Below are positions 48,282-60,233 of a stretch of 64,000 bases of DNA, piece by piece. Both the position numbers and the translations under genes were made by a program. The stretch is from Pinus tabuliformis. Its lineage: Eukaryota > Streptophyta > Pinopsida > Pinales > Pinaceae. Below the pieces are notes generated by a model. That model was given only the letters and a program-made list of their open reading frames with translations, searched no databases and was not told the DNA's origin. The DNA is taken from the NCBI GenBank assembly GCA_031772625.1, contig CM062817.1:885646184-885710183 (forward strand). Direction: 5' to 3'. Each line of letters begins with the position of its first letter. Position 1 is the first letter of the stretch.

Positions 48282-50269
48282 CAATAATATACTAAAGATA
48301 TCAACTTAATAAGGCTCAAAGGAAAGGGAAATGTTTAGAATTGAAGTTAAGATCTGGAAGCAAGATCTTTCAGATTTGGAACAAGTCTGCACACTTACTC
48401 TAATTTGGACAATAGTTGATTTTCATGGATCCAATTCATGACAAAGTGCGTGAGAACTAGATGATCGCTTGCAAAATGTTTGTTATGAATGTTTCAAATA
48501 TTGAAATTGTTCATTAATATGGAAGAGCGATGTTATTGACAACTCAATAGAAACATCATGGATATTAGCATAATGTTCACCTATGTATTTAGACACAAAC
48601 AAAATGAGTACATGATTTGATGCCTTTCTTAATTGCATGTTCAATGCCAGTCAATCCTGTGCTAAATCCGTTAATTGTGAAAATTTCACTGCCAAGGTTT
48701 GATTCACTAATAGTGAAAAAGGAAGATACAGTGACCTCTTTCTTAACTCTTTGAAGAACCCTCATTAGTAATTTTTCTAATATTTATTGCAATCCATAGC
48801 TCTAGATCTAAAAAAATTCAGAGGTTGTTCCAACATTTGAAATTGTCTATGTGAAGCAGTCTTGAACCTTGAATGTGTATTCAGTACTTAGTTAAAGTAT
48901 CGCTGCTAGTTCTAATTGACAAGTTGATTATGGTTGAAATATTTTGAGCATGTGCTAATGCTGTGTAGATGATCAGAAGCATATGCCAGTGCACAATTGA
49001 TCAAAATCCGTGTTGATATATATTGTTGCAGAGAAAGACTTAAGCTTGATTGGTTAATTTTGATCCTATCGATTGATGTAACTTAAGCATAATATAATGA
49101 GTGTCTTATTGATGGACCAATGCTATAAGCAGAGCCAAATATTTATCATGCAAGTAGTCATCACAAGGCATACGACATATCTAGCTAGGGTTAGAGTTTT
49201 TAACAAGTAACGCCACCTTCTACAAAAGAACAAAGTTGTGATAAGGAAATGTGATAAAAATGGTATATCTTATTGAAAATTAATCAACTCCTTCAAAAAT
49301 TGTTTCAATAGAAACAATATATGACATCATCCCTTGCAATAGGCATCAAACTACTAATATATGTTGTTGTCCATAGAACAAGCAGAGCATGTGAGAAGAA
49401 ATTGCTAGTTCGTACATTTGGTAATTGGGAACGTCTCACCCTAAAGATTAGGAACATGTTGATGAAGGCTAAAATGACCAATTGAAGCAAGACTTTAGAG
49501 GGAGTTATGGATAAAGCATATTGATTGGATGTTAAAGATACAACTATTGATGGTGTCTGATTGATGGCTCTCTTGTTTATCAATGTAAGGGGGAAGTTGT
49601 TTTTAAAGGTAAAAATGAAAGTCCTATTCTTGATGCACTATTCCCTGCACTTAATAATGGAGAAGTTGCTAATCTGCATATGTACATCTTGTAATAATCT
49701 GATGAACACCCTATCATTCATATGCCTCATTATGAAGATTCTGAGTTGATCTATGGATGAGCCTCATATATTGGATAACTGCATGTTGAGATATTTGTGT
49801 GAATCTCTTATCTATAATCAGAGATACAATACTAGAATCTAAGATTCCATGTATATTCTGATGTTGGTTCAGTTGGCAGTGTGATGGATGGAAAGAGCAC
49901 ATCTAGTGTTGTATCTCTTGATTTAGTTGCTTTGTAAGCACTTTTGAGGCTGAATGAATATAGTAGCAAGTATGACTTATTATGAAGACAATTGGTGAGT
50001 CAGTTATGCTCGTGTTGATAATCACCGTTGCATATTGCGATATTCTTGAGTGGGATTCATTTTTCAGATAATCCATGTTCCACGACAACTCCAAGTATTG
50101 GGTACCACTTTATTTTGATATGGTACATTGGAAAGATACCAAGCTTCATAATTGTTGGTTGGATGAACAAATCGTTGTCATAGCCTCTTGGTAAAGTCAA
50201 GGTTATCTTCAGAGAGAGGTTAGGAGTCATGGAAGGACCCTCTCATGAGGATCATGCTTAAGTTGGACA
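48282..50269 (+). pseudogene. Decayed Copia internal region with RNase H trace
   Basis: Mostly unreadable AT-rich sequence. Near 49850 the plus strand encodes VYSDVGSVGSVMDGKSTSS, a damaged form of the Copia RNase H block (Y-S-D...G-S...K-S-T-S). It lies upstream of the 3' region and the LTR-like start at 51217, consistent with one plus-strand element. Open frames at 49305-50094 have no recognisable domain. Confidence 0.45.
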
Positions 50270-51877
50270 TTGAGCTCTGGGAGCTCCTGAGGATTTGAGG
50301 TATTTATTGGAGCAATGAGCGACCATAGGGTGAGTGGTTCACCTTCCCCTACGATTAATGGCACATGTATGTAGGGTGAGTGGTTCACCTTCCCCTACAA
50401 TTGATGGCATATGCATATGATGAGTGGTTCACCTTCTCCTATGGCATATAAGTAGGATGAGTTGTTCACCTTCTCCTGCAGACAACCCAGTGAGAGATGC
50501 ATATAAGCATTTGTTGGTTGTCACATGTGGATATGTCAGTGGGATGTGGTTCATCATTTCCCCACATGTAGGATGCTCATTCCCTAAGATCGATGGTTAA
50601 CATGTCAGTGGGACATGGTTCATTCTTTCCCCATGAGTAGGATCCTTCCTGTGATTGATTGGTTGACATGCATGTAGGACATGGTTCATCCTTTCCCTAC
50701 TCTCAGTGGTTTGCATGCGTGTAGGATGTGTTTTATCCTTTCCCTATGATGCTTGTGACTGTAGGATGTGGTTCATCCTTTCCCTATGTGTGATTGTGTA
50801 TGTGATTTATTCTTTCCCTGCTATTATTTCAATATCTTCCTACCCATATAGTCTGGGACACATGGGAAGTACCTCTCATCTGGCCAATGAGTTGAGAAAA
50901 GTGGATAGGGACCATAGCTTTACGAATGGACGTGTCGTGTATTGTCATACCCCCTATGTCTAGGATGAATGATGTTCAACAACTTGATCTGGGATCAAGT
51001 CTGATTGAGGTTCTACCTCCGGAGTGACTTTTGTCAATGGAGAGTGGTAAGGTCTTGTGACTCACTCTCGATCAATTACTCTTCATTATTCATGTCAGTG
51101 TTCAGTGGAGTAGAAATGAGATGAGATACAAAGATGGTACGTGACGACATGATAGTTCATGATGACGAGAAGGCATGATAGATTGGCAGGTGGAATTCTC
51201 CCTAGTTGAGAGGGAGTGTTAAAATTGGCAACTAGGGCCAAATTCCACTATTGGACAACTCATATGTTTGAGATGATTATTGCATTGAATTCCTCTTTTC
51301 AAGAGGACCAAAATCGACCTAAATATCACTAAATTTGGATGAGAAAAAATATTTATTTATTCAAAAGGAATTCTATAAGGCATGACCTTATCAAGGCGGG
51401 AAAAATTTAAAATTTGAAATTTGAATTTGCCTCCATGTGTTAAGGTCAGCTTCACCTCCAAAAACGTTATGTTTAATTGTATATATATATGGGCATCCTC
51501 CAAACTCACGAGACACATCCAATGGGTTATCACATCAAGATATATCCCTTTGAAATATGTGAAGGACTGAGGCAGCTAGACAAAGGTAGGAAGAAGGGTC
51601 TTTTGGCAACTCTTGAGATGGTTTATGTTGCAGTTATTCTGTTGAGGAGGCTACATATTTCAAATGTAAGTAAGGTTGGTTCTGTGGATAGTTAGTAGTG
51701 TATTTGTCTTCTGTTCTGGGCTGTAGGGATTCTATGTATTGCAGAAATGAGTGAGACCTTATTTGGAGGGCCGAGAGGCCTAATGAAGGCCTACTATCCT
51801 AGCCGCAACCACACAGAGATCAGTGCAGGTGAATGGAGGGTGATTTCCCTTTGAAAACATGCTCAAACCTCTTGTTG
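50270..51877 (+). repeat. 1.5-kb direct duplication, copy 2
   Basis: Same order as copy 1: AATGAGCGACCATAGGGTG, hairpin repeats (50320-50820), hairpin region with CTTGATCTGGGATCAAG (50980), purine tract GAGAGGGAG and LTR-like start TGTTAAAATTGG at 51217, TATA run at 51479. It has extra copies of the ACCTTCCCCTA repeat near 50340-50480. Confidence 0.75.
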
Positions 51878-52731
51878 TAAAAGGAACACAGGGTGTAGGA
51901 TGCCTTGAAGAGGATTCCCAAGGTTAAACACTGTGTGGAGAAGGCCTAGAAGGGACAGTAAAAAGGTCTAGCCAGGTTGGAAGGGAACCACAATTATTGG
52001 AGAATTATTTAGGGTTGTTGGTGTAACCTAACCAGAGCTCAAGTTACGCAGAAAAACCATTAAAAGCACAACTAGTCTTGAGGGAAAATTATTAGTGGTT
52101 GTTTATATTCATAGTGTGAAAAGACAATGTTTAGTCATTCAAAGCTCTTCCACTATCAATTGCCTAGGGCATTTGGTTAACCAAAAATTTTAGGTTATTT
52201 GCCAAAACGTTTTCCCCTCTTATTCATCGTGCTTCTCAAAGTCTACGTATTTTCAATAGCTTTCAATACGAAAATGTTAAGAAATCCCCAACGATTGTGG
52301 TAGAGCGTAGGCTTATCTCAATGGAGCTTATCAAAACCTAGCAAGGACTAGTTCATTTGGAAAGAAACGGGGAGAGAAGTACATACCAATATGACCAAAT
52401 AAACTCTTTACTTTCTCATATATAAATGAATAAACTATTATAAGAAAATATATGAAATTCAGTGAACACCCTCATCATAAAATCGAAAAACTACCCTAAT
52501 GAAAAACTGATTTAAAAAACATTATGAAAGTATCAATTATACTTTAAAAATTCGACGGTATTGATAAAATTTCAGTTGCTGCTGTATATATAAATCAAAA
52601 TCCCTACCTATAACTTCACGGTCCACAAATTCAGTTGCTGCTGTATATATAAATCAAAATCCCTACATATAAGTGCATCTTTTGATAAAGCATTAGCATA
52701 GGAGTTTAACTCTGAAAGATGGAGGACCCTC
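51878..52731. other. Non-coding stretch
   Basis: No gene or element recognised. A 37-bp motif starting TTCAGTTGCTGCTGTATATA occurs at about 52571 and again at about 52630, a local direct duplication just downstream of the H3-like ORF. Confidence 0.5.
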
Positions 52732-53121
52732 TTAGTATGGGTGGCGCACAGCTACAGGTGGTGGTTTGTGTGAGAGGCCAACAAGGAATGCCTCCGCCGC
52801 TTCTCGCAGCGCCGCCAGCGCAGAGCGTCGGAATTGAACGTTGCTTTTCTTGAAGTCACGGGCGACTTCTTTCAGGAGTTGGGTACCCTTGTGATGCTTT
52901 AACCTCTCACGCAGGGTGACAACAGTAGACTTCATCGTTGCTGCACTTTCCCTCGCACCTTTCTTTTCCTCCGAGCCTTCGGTGCCCTCCTTCCCTTCCT
53001 CTCGTGCCTTCGGTGCCCCCCTTCCCTTCCCACCCTCTGTTTTCCTCGGTGGCGGGCAAAGCGGACACCTGGGTGCCTTCCCACCCTCTGTTTTCCTCGA
53101 TGTCTGCATGGCGCGAACCAT
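52732..53121 (-). CDS. Divergent histone H3-like ORF (neo-gene or young pseudogene)
   Basis: 129 residues if started at the ATG at 53121-53119; the open frame extends to 53193, but the TATA box lies inside that extension. The N-terminus MVRAMQTSRKTEGGKAPR follows the canonical H3 tail residue by residue, with Lys4 replaced by Met, Lys9 and Lys14 kept, and Ser10 as Thr. A charged, repeat-expanded linker replaces residues 18-44. The fold part keeps alphaN (VTLRERLKHHKGTQLL), then lacks about ten residues matching RKLPFQRLV, then keeps KEVARDFK and the alpha2 helix ALAALREAAEAFLVGL. After LVGL the reading changes; the H3-like LCATHTKRV is present in another frame at about 52758-52732, so a frameshift removed loop 2 and alpha3. 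GC-rich, unlike its surroundings. Stable nucleosome assembly is doubtful. Confidence 0.7.
   Translation of the reverse strand: MVRAMQTSRKTEGGKAPRCPLCPPPRKTEGGKGRGAPKAREEGKEGTEGSEEKKGARESAATMKSTVVTLRERLKHHKGTQLLKEVARDFKKSNVQFRRSALAALREAAEAFLVGLSHKPPPVAVRHPY
52950..53105. repeat. Short direct repeats inside the H3-like tail
   Basis: CTTCCCACCCTCTGTTTTCC occurs twice (about 53026 and 53081), encoding RKTEGGK twice. CCTTCGGTGCCC also occurs twice (about 52977 and 53008). Slippage or unequal exchange of these blocks explains the lengthened tail linker. Confidence 0.75.
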
Positions 53122-53172
53122 TTTCTCTCTTCGCTGCAACACACCAAATGCTATTGCCTCCCCGTTCTGCCT

Positions 53173-53182
53173 TCTATATATA
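53173..53182 (-). promoter_or_regulatory. TATA box of the H3-like ORF
   Basis: Minus strand TTATATATAG, about 50-60 nt upstream of the ATG at 53121: the spacing expected for a plant histone gene with a short untranslated leader. Confidence 0.6.
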
Positions 53183-53261
53183 ACTCTCAACATTTATTTA
53201 TTTTTATTCAAATTCAATTGCGCATTTTATTTAACACATCGCAACCGTCCGAATTCCACAA

Positions 53262-53290
53262 TTAATCGACGCTGGCGGATCGTGACCGTC
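53262..53290 (-). promoter_or_regulatory. Histone-type octamer-like element
   Basis: Minus strand GGTCACGATCCGCC resembles the plant histone type I element, in which a hexamer ending GTCA is followed by CGATCCGCG. It lies about 90 nt upstream of the TATA box. Two ACCGTCCG motifs (plus strand, about 53239 and 53282) flank it. Confidence 0.5.
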
Positions 53291-53999
53291 CGTTTTCCTC
53301 AACTCGTTCTTAACCCATTAGACCCCGTCAATTTTTTTATACACAATTTTTGAAAACAAAGGATACAATATATTAGAGTAACGAAACAACATAGTAGAAA
53401 AGTTCACTAATTGAGTGTTGGGTCTCTCGAAATCAACTCATTTCATAATAATGATCTCATAGTGATTATTAAAAAAAAAACCTTAATATAATTGAAATTG
53501 AATTTCAATTTGAGTACCAAGTAGCATTTATTATCCAAAAGAAAAAAGAAATACAACTCTTCTTACATAATAAAACACTACCCTCATTGTTACATTATCT
53601 CCTTCAAGCAAATATTGTAGGTGAGAGTTGAGAAATGATATTAAATACTTAAATCGACAATTATTTTTAATTGGAACATCTACAGATTCAATATATTTAT
53701 GGCTATAAGAATTATTTGTATTAATGAAATTTTATGTATGAGAGTGTCAATATTTTATGTAGTAATTTCTAGTATAGTAGAGACGTGTAATATTTAATAT
53801 TTTGATCCAATGAAAAACATAAAATTAATAATTATATTTTTATTTGTCATTATAATTAATTATAAATAATAATTAAACGAGCATGTATCCATTTTAACTT
53901 TGAATCTACCAAGCACTCAGAGGGATCAGATTTTTTGAGATGCAAATATCTTTTAAAATGAAAAGAGATTTGATCCCTCTCGGCGCTTGGTAGACCCAA

Positions 54000-55460
54000 A
54001 CTTAAGATGGATCTAGGCTCGTATAGTCAAAATTTTGTTTAAGTAATAAAAATTCTACCAGTAAAGGATTGAGTGTGTGCATGTGACATATAAAGGATTC
54101 ATTGAACCAATTGACCATAATAAAAGACTCAGCAAAAATCTGGATCTACTAACATCCCCTCTCAATGGAAAAAAGAAAAAGAAGTTTAAGACTCAAAGTT
54201 CTGCAAAATTATTTGTGCCTCTGCCTAATCCTATTTTTAAGTGAAAATAATGTTGTTCATTTAAGTGTAAAATTTCCCCTCCTACGCATCTACCTTTCTA
54301 GGAAGATCCATCGAAATAGGCCCAAGGGAGGGAATGGTCAATTCTTTCTTCAGATATTTAGTGAGATTTAGTTTTTCAACATCATTTGGAATGAGATCAT
54401 AAATAGCTAGTACATGTGCGACAATCTTACCGTGTGGGATAAATTTGTCCTTAAATATTTTGTAGTTTTTATTGAGCCAGATACCCCCATAGATCATTAG
54501 AGGGAGGTTTCAAAGTTCTAAAGGATTCATTACATTCCACCATCTTTGCCAAGCATCCAACAAAGAGGCCCCTTGCAACTACCAAGATAAAGAAATACAA
54601 ATGCATACTTCATTCTAGACTTGATTAACATAAGGGTGGGATATAAAAATATGATCTACCGATTATTCTTCCTCTCTACACAATAGACACCAACTAGGAC
54701 CAGAAAAATTCCTTTCCTTTAGATTTTCTCCTGCGAGAATTTTGTTTTCTATCACTCTCTAGAGAAATAGTCTAGCCTTTGCCAAGAATTTTAGTCTCTA
54801 GACCAGCGTCCACCACCAGGCCAATACCTCTAGTTCTTTATCTGTAATGATAAAAAGGTATCCTTCCTTAGGATGATATTTCCTTGAGGTCGAATGAATC
54901 CATTGTAGCTCATGAGGACTCATCCAACCTTGATCCCATATAGACATGGAATATGTATCAACAACTTGATTCAAAGTGTGTCTACCTTGGATTCTAAAAA
55001 AATCAACTAGCTTGAGAGGAAATTGAAACATGCCACTGCATCCAATCCATGGGTCCTATCTAATTCTTAGATAATCCCTAGTGCCCACCTTCCATGCCAA
55101 ACTTTGAATAATAACTAAAAAATATTCCAGAACAACCTTCCAAACCACATAAAATTTGCACCTACTATGACTTGGATTTCTGATCCAGTCTTCCAGTGAT
55201 CTAGGGAAAACATACTTTCTGTAGACTACCTCTATCCAAAGACTTGTTGTAGAAATAAGTCTTTATCCCACCTTAGCTGCCAGTGCTTTTGAGAAACAAT
55301 TGAGGTTTTTTAAACCCCATCCAACACACTTATTGGGAAGTGCAATCTTGTTCCATTTTACCTAAGGAAAGTAATGACCTTCCTTTGAGCCTTGCCACAA
55401 GAAAATCTTGCAACACTTCTGAATTCTATTAAGTGCACCTTTTGGGATTTGAGACACGTG
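54000..55460 (-). pseudogene. LINE pol C-terminal fragment, copy 1
   Basis: On the minus strand, from about 55460 downwards: the end of the non-LTR RT region, the linker around DPWIGCSGMFQFPLKL, a region matching the RT-associated zinc-binding domain (CPLC-type near 54680), then an RNase H remnant down to about 54000. Frames are broken throughout (open pieces 55031-54798 and 54497-54282). Similar to 60600-62110 but with more damage. Confidence 0.75.
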
Positions 55461-56577
55461 ATATCACAAATAAAGAATTCATTTTTTCACTCTTGTAATT
55501 ATTTACAATTGTGCGATGGTTTTCATATTTTTTATTTTTCTTGTTAAGGTTATGGTTATTAAGCATAATTTATAAAAATTATAATTTATTTATGCATATA
55601 AGTAAATATATCCAAAGACTAATAATATCTACCATCGAGGAGCTAATATGCAACATGGAGACAAGTGACTAGGGTTTCTTCAACTTGTTTGATCTTGCAT
55701 GTAGGTGAATTGATTTGAGGGCTTTGGATTTCTTTGAAGGAAGGCTTCATTATTTCAAGGATTTTGTATATTACTAGACTTAGAGAATAGAGGTTGAAGA
55801 TGCCAAAGATAGGTCGTTCTTAAGGAGGGTCAAAGTTTTTGCAAGTTAAATTAATCACCAGTGGGGGCGATTTCCTCTTGGACCAAACCCACTTCCTTGA
55901 CACAAGTTAGGTGTAGCTACTTAGAAGGGATTTGACTTCACATCCTAGAAAGAAGGAAGTTATCAAAGGCATAGTTATTCCAACATCCAAAAAATCTCTC
56001 AAAATATTCAAATTCTCTTTTATTTTTTTCCATTAGAGTTGGATGTTTCTTGCTAGTTATCACTGTTAGATCATTTTCAATGAGCTATTTAGTGGGAAGA
56101 AGTGTCAAATTTATAAGATCTAAGCTAATATTTAGATACAAGTTTCATTTCCCAATTTTTTACACTTGTATCTAGTTAATTGGATGTAAATATATAGGTG
56201 GAGAGGGTTTTTCCTTGTTGGACTTGCCTTATACAACTATCCAAAATAAGTTCTCAAAACCCAAAGTTAAGCATCTTAAGCTATGACTTATTATTTTTCA
56301 ACTCTATGGTCATTATCTTTGTGAAAGAGTTATATTTCCTTTATTTTCCAGCTCTAAAAATTAACTAATCAAATTCTAGAAAAAAACTAGGGAAATAAAT
56401 ATATTAACCAGAAGTTTGAAAGACATTTGATATATGGGAGGCTCTAAATACTCTAAAGTACACTCTATCCTTCCCTCACTTAATTATGATTCCCTAGAGG
56501 TGTATTTCACACTGTGGATTGGTTGTAATAACAAATCAACTTGCTTCCCCTTCATTTTTATGTAAGTTTCACAATTT
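55461..56577. other. Non-coding part of the duplicated segment, copy 1
   Basis: AT-rich, with no domain in any frame. It corresponds to 62110-63247 in the other copy. Confidence 0.55.
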
Positions 56578-58150
56578 GGGAACATATACATATATACATA
56601 CATACATATATACATCTATATATATATATATATAATGGAAACATGTAATTTCTTTCATGTTAAATAAATCAGTGTGTAGCATACAAATATATATATGTGA
56701 AATCTTAAATTAAGATAATCAAACTAAAATTATAGATTTTACTCCAAACTTATACTCACATTGAAACAAATATCTAAATAAATAGTTTTAAAATATTAAT
56801 TTCTGGTTTTCTTTATTGACTTTCTCTTTTTTAAGTCTTACAGACCAAATATGACACCATTATCATTGCCATCATCACCATACCTATAGTGATATTTGTA
56901 AGCATAAACCATATTTGTAAGCATAAACACACGTAAATTAAAGGCATAAACACACCTAAATTAAAGTATTGCCATGCCAATGGAAGATCAAGAAGGTTCT
57001 TTTTTCTTATTAAAGATAACATCATTGGATTTCTTTCACACATGGAAAAAAATAGTGGCTAAGGACAGATGAACATTACATAACATGAATTTGAAATAAA
57101 ATGTGCTACTATTAGTATAAACATGCAGTCTCTAAATAATTGTAGTCTTATATAATAAACCCTTTTAGCTTTAGTAATAAACTAATTGAGATATCTATTA
57201 CCTAGTTGCATGATCTTTAACTAAAAATGGTTAATATCTAATTATGAAATGAAATGAGCTTAGTTTAAGTACTTTGGTGATGGTTCATCTCATTTGTAAA
57301 TTTCATTGAGCAGAGAGGCTCATTCTACAACTGGGTGTGATAGTGATGTGTAAGTATGCCAGTGGTCACCGTGGAATTGACATGTGTCCTCTTAAAATAA
57401 AAAATAAAATATTCTCAATATAATTTCATCTAAAGTAATTAGAAATAAAAAAATGTGCAAGTAAGATGTTTAACCTTGTCTAATCTATATAGCATTCAAA
57501 AATACAGTTTAAACAATGAAAAATTATAGGTCATATTTTCCACTCTAAAAGAAGTTTTCACCTGAAGAAATTTGATCCCTTTCTGCTCATGTTAGAACGA
57601 AAATTAGATGGATCTAGGCTGGTTATATATAATAAAAATATGTTATTGTGAGGTAATGAAGTTATTGAGCAACTCAAGCCATCATTGGTCATCCAAGACA
57701 ATAACATCCATATAACTCATCCAAGTCAATTACATCAATATAACTAGTATGCCTTAAGTAGGGGAAGGGCACACTCAATAGAATGTGAAGTGTATATATT
57801 GAAAACTCAATTTAATTTAGTTTCATTGTTTATAAAGTATAATGGAATACAACATTATTATTCATCTTATTATGTGACTTTTAAAAGTCCATATAGTTCA
57901 TAGACATAGTATTTCTTCAATAATTACCTAACTCATCTCAAGATTTAAAAATACAACGATCAAATTATAGTATAGGTAGGAAAAAGAGGTGAAAATATTT
58001 TTCCCAAAACACAATATTCTTTGACACAGTTTAATGATGAAGCCCTCAAGTCTCTTGTGATTAAACATCTAAGAAATCCCTACTTCAACATGCCTATATA
58101 ATGTGAAAAGTGATTGGATCGGGAGGCTCTCTACAACCCAGTGCATGAGG
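56578..58150. other. AT-rich spacer with microsatellite
   Basis: 56583-56634 is a (TACATA)/(TA)n microsatellite. The rest has no recognisable gene; short fragments related to the duplicated segment (for example around 57560-57620, GATCCCT...GGATCTAGGCTGG) suggest old copies of the same repeat. Confidence 0.5.
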
Positions 58151-58164
58151 GAGATGTTGTCACC

Positions 58165-58174
58165 AAATTATATA

Positions 58175-58210
<36 letters not shown>

Positions 58211-58245
58211 TGTATGTATATGTATGTATGTATGTATGTGTGTGT
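58165..58245. repeat. (TATG)n microsatellite
   Basis: A TA run, then about 15 TATG repeats with one interruption, then (TG)n and (AG)n. Confidence 0.95.
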
Positions 58246-58397
58246 GTGAGAGAGAGATGTTGTGTGTAAGGTTATTTAAAAAAAAATTAATAACGTTACT
58301 TTAAAAATCAATGTCGACCATAAATAAAATACTTCAATTTTCACATTTATTTTACATCAAACTTTATATAGTGAGACAAAGTAATTCAAATTATATT

Positions 58398-58409
58398 ATA
58401 TATATTTAT

Positions 58410-58478
<69 letters not shown>
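58398..58478. repeat. (TATACA)n microsatellite
   Basis: About 13 tandem copies of ATATAC. The IYIYIY open frame at 58311-58559 is a by-product. Confidence 0.95.
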
Positions 58479-58849
58479 AGTATGAAGGATATATGTAATT
58501 TCTTCATTGACTTGAGATCTAATACCTATAGTATGCTAAAACTGTGTAACATAACGTAATGTAATGTAAAAATTTTAAACTTTGTGAAAATAAAATAAAA
58601 ATAACTCTATAAAATTAAATAAAAAATAAAATAAATAGGACCCATGGTTTTAATAATCAATGGTATTGACACATGGTATTCATGTGGAATATAATCTATT
58701 TAAGGGGGGGAATTAAACTAGCTTAGATCCATCTTTTTGATGTTTTATTTAGATACATAATTTAAATTAGTTGTAGAAACTAGTGTGGAATAAAAAAATC
58801 TATGAATATGTTCATGTTGGGCATTTGTGTGGATATGATTCCAAGTGGG

Positions 58850-59250
58850 GAAATATTAGGAAAATGTAATTATTACATTTTATCTAATAATTATGTCTAC
58901 CTTCATCCACTTTTACTGAGTTATATTGGGTAAAATATAATATTATAATATTACATTTTACCCAATATTTCTCCTCAATAGGTCCACTTCTTATTGTAAT
59001 TTTTCTTTATATTTGAAGTTTAAAAGTAAACAAACTCAACTATAAAATTAGCAAGGGTGAGGGGGAATATTGAGTTCAATGTAATATTTAGGTTGGGGTG
59101 TGACAAGAAATATTAGATAAAATGTAATAATATTACATTTTAATTAGTATTTCTCCCCACCCCTAGCCGCTTTTTATTGGATGGGGTTGGTAATACATAT
59201 TGGGTAACATATAATATTGTAATAGTATATTTTATCTAAGATTTCCCCTC
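58850..59250. repeat. Series of four AT-rich palindromes
   Basis: Near-perfect inverted repeats centre at about 58871, 58946, 59131 and 59221, built on ATTAGATAAAATGTAAT and its complement or on ATATTGGGTAAAATATAAT. Each is flanked by a CTCC/GGGG-type edge and an AAAGTAAAC motif follows the second and fourth. The arrangement suggests a roughly 265-bp module present twice. Confidence 0.7.
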
Positions 59251-59477
59251 ACCCAATTCATTTTTTTTTTTAATATTTGAGGCTCATAAGTAAACTTAAC
59301 TTCTATGTAAACATTTGATCCTAGTATGGTAGAGGTGTTGTAATTTTTAACATTTTGACTGGATGAAAACATAAAAGTAATAATTATATTTCTATTTGCA
59401 ATTATAATTAATTATAAATAATAACTAAACCAGCTTAGATCTATCTTAAATGTGGATCTACCAAACCCCCATAGAGA

Positions 59478-59578
59478 TCAAATTTCTTGAGATGCAAAGC
59501 TATTTTAAAGTGAAAAGAGTTTTGATCATCAAATTTCTTGAGATGCAAAGCTCTTTTAAAGTGAAAAGAGTTTTGATC
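59478..59578. repeat. 54-bp tandem duplication
   Basis: ATCAAATTTCTTGAGATGCA... occurs twice back to back (59478 and 59527), differing by one or two bases. The same block is single in the two 3.2-kb copies (around 53930 and 60488). Confidence 0.8.
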
Positions 59579-60187
59579 CCTCTCGAGGCTTGGTAGAACC
59601 TGAGTTAAAATGAATTTAGGTTGGTAATACAAATTTTTGGCTAAAAACATTTCAATGATGAATATTGTTACATTAATCTATATGACAAGGTAGCATCAAT
59701 ATGTCAATGACGAAGAATATTACATCCATTTGTGCAACAAGAAACATAATTAAAGATAACACCCAACCATGAAGTGTAGTTGGTCTTAATAGTCAATGCA
59801 TATCTATGAAAAGTGAAAAACATGGTTTCCAAAAAAACATAAAAATAACCAAACAAAATAATGAAATGCATAAAAGTTGAGTCTAGCACAAAATCAACTC
59901 ATTTCATAATGATGTCATGGTTGTGATTATTAAAAAAAAAACTTAATATAATTGAAATTGAATTTCAATTTGAGTACCTAGTAGCATTTATGATTAAAAA
60001 ATACCTTGAAAAGAAAAAAGAAATACAACTTTTCTTACATAATAACACACTACCCTCATTGTTAAAATATCTCCTCCAAGGAGATATTGTAGGTGAGAGT
60101 TGAGAAATGATATTAAATATCTTAAAGTGGCATCTAAAGATTCAATATATTTATGGCTATAAGAACTATCCTTTTTATGTGAAAATT

Positions 60188-60233
60188 CTTCGGCGCAAAT
60201 CATAATGTGATTTGCGCTGAAGAATTTTCTCAT
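60188..60233. other. 22-bp-arm hairpin inside a small insertion
   Basis: GAAAATTCTTCGGCGCAAAT and its complement, with one mismatch across 22-bp arms and a short spacer, are present only in copy 2. AAGAACTATCCTT occurs on both sides (about 60159 and 60269), like a 13-bp target duplication. Confidence 0.7.

Larger units (their letters stand above)
53427..56577. repeat. 3.2-kb duplicated segment, copy 1
   Basis: Collinear with 59887-63247, starting at AATCAACTCATTTCATAA and ending at AAGTTTCACAATTTG. Both copies hold the same LINE fragment with the same truncation point and the same unrelated flanks, so this is a segmental duplication and not two insertions. Confidence 0.85.

Noticed and set aside
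52732..53121. Centromeric H3 (CENH3) identity for the H3-like ORF
   Set aside because: The tail follows canonical H3 (QTxRKxxGGKAPR), and no longer loop 1 or other CENH3 hallmark is visible; the unusual part is a deletion and a linker expansion.
52732..53193. The full 153-residue frame, starting at 53193, as the H3-like protein
   Set aside because: The TATA box lies within the first 24 codons, and the H3 tail begins exactly at the internal ATG at 53121.
58311..58559. 82-residue IYIYIY open frame
   Set aside because: Translation of the (TATACA)n microsatellite.
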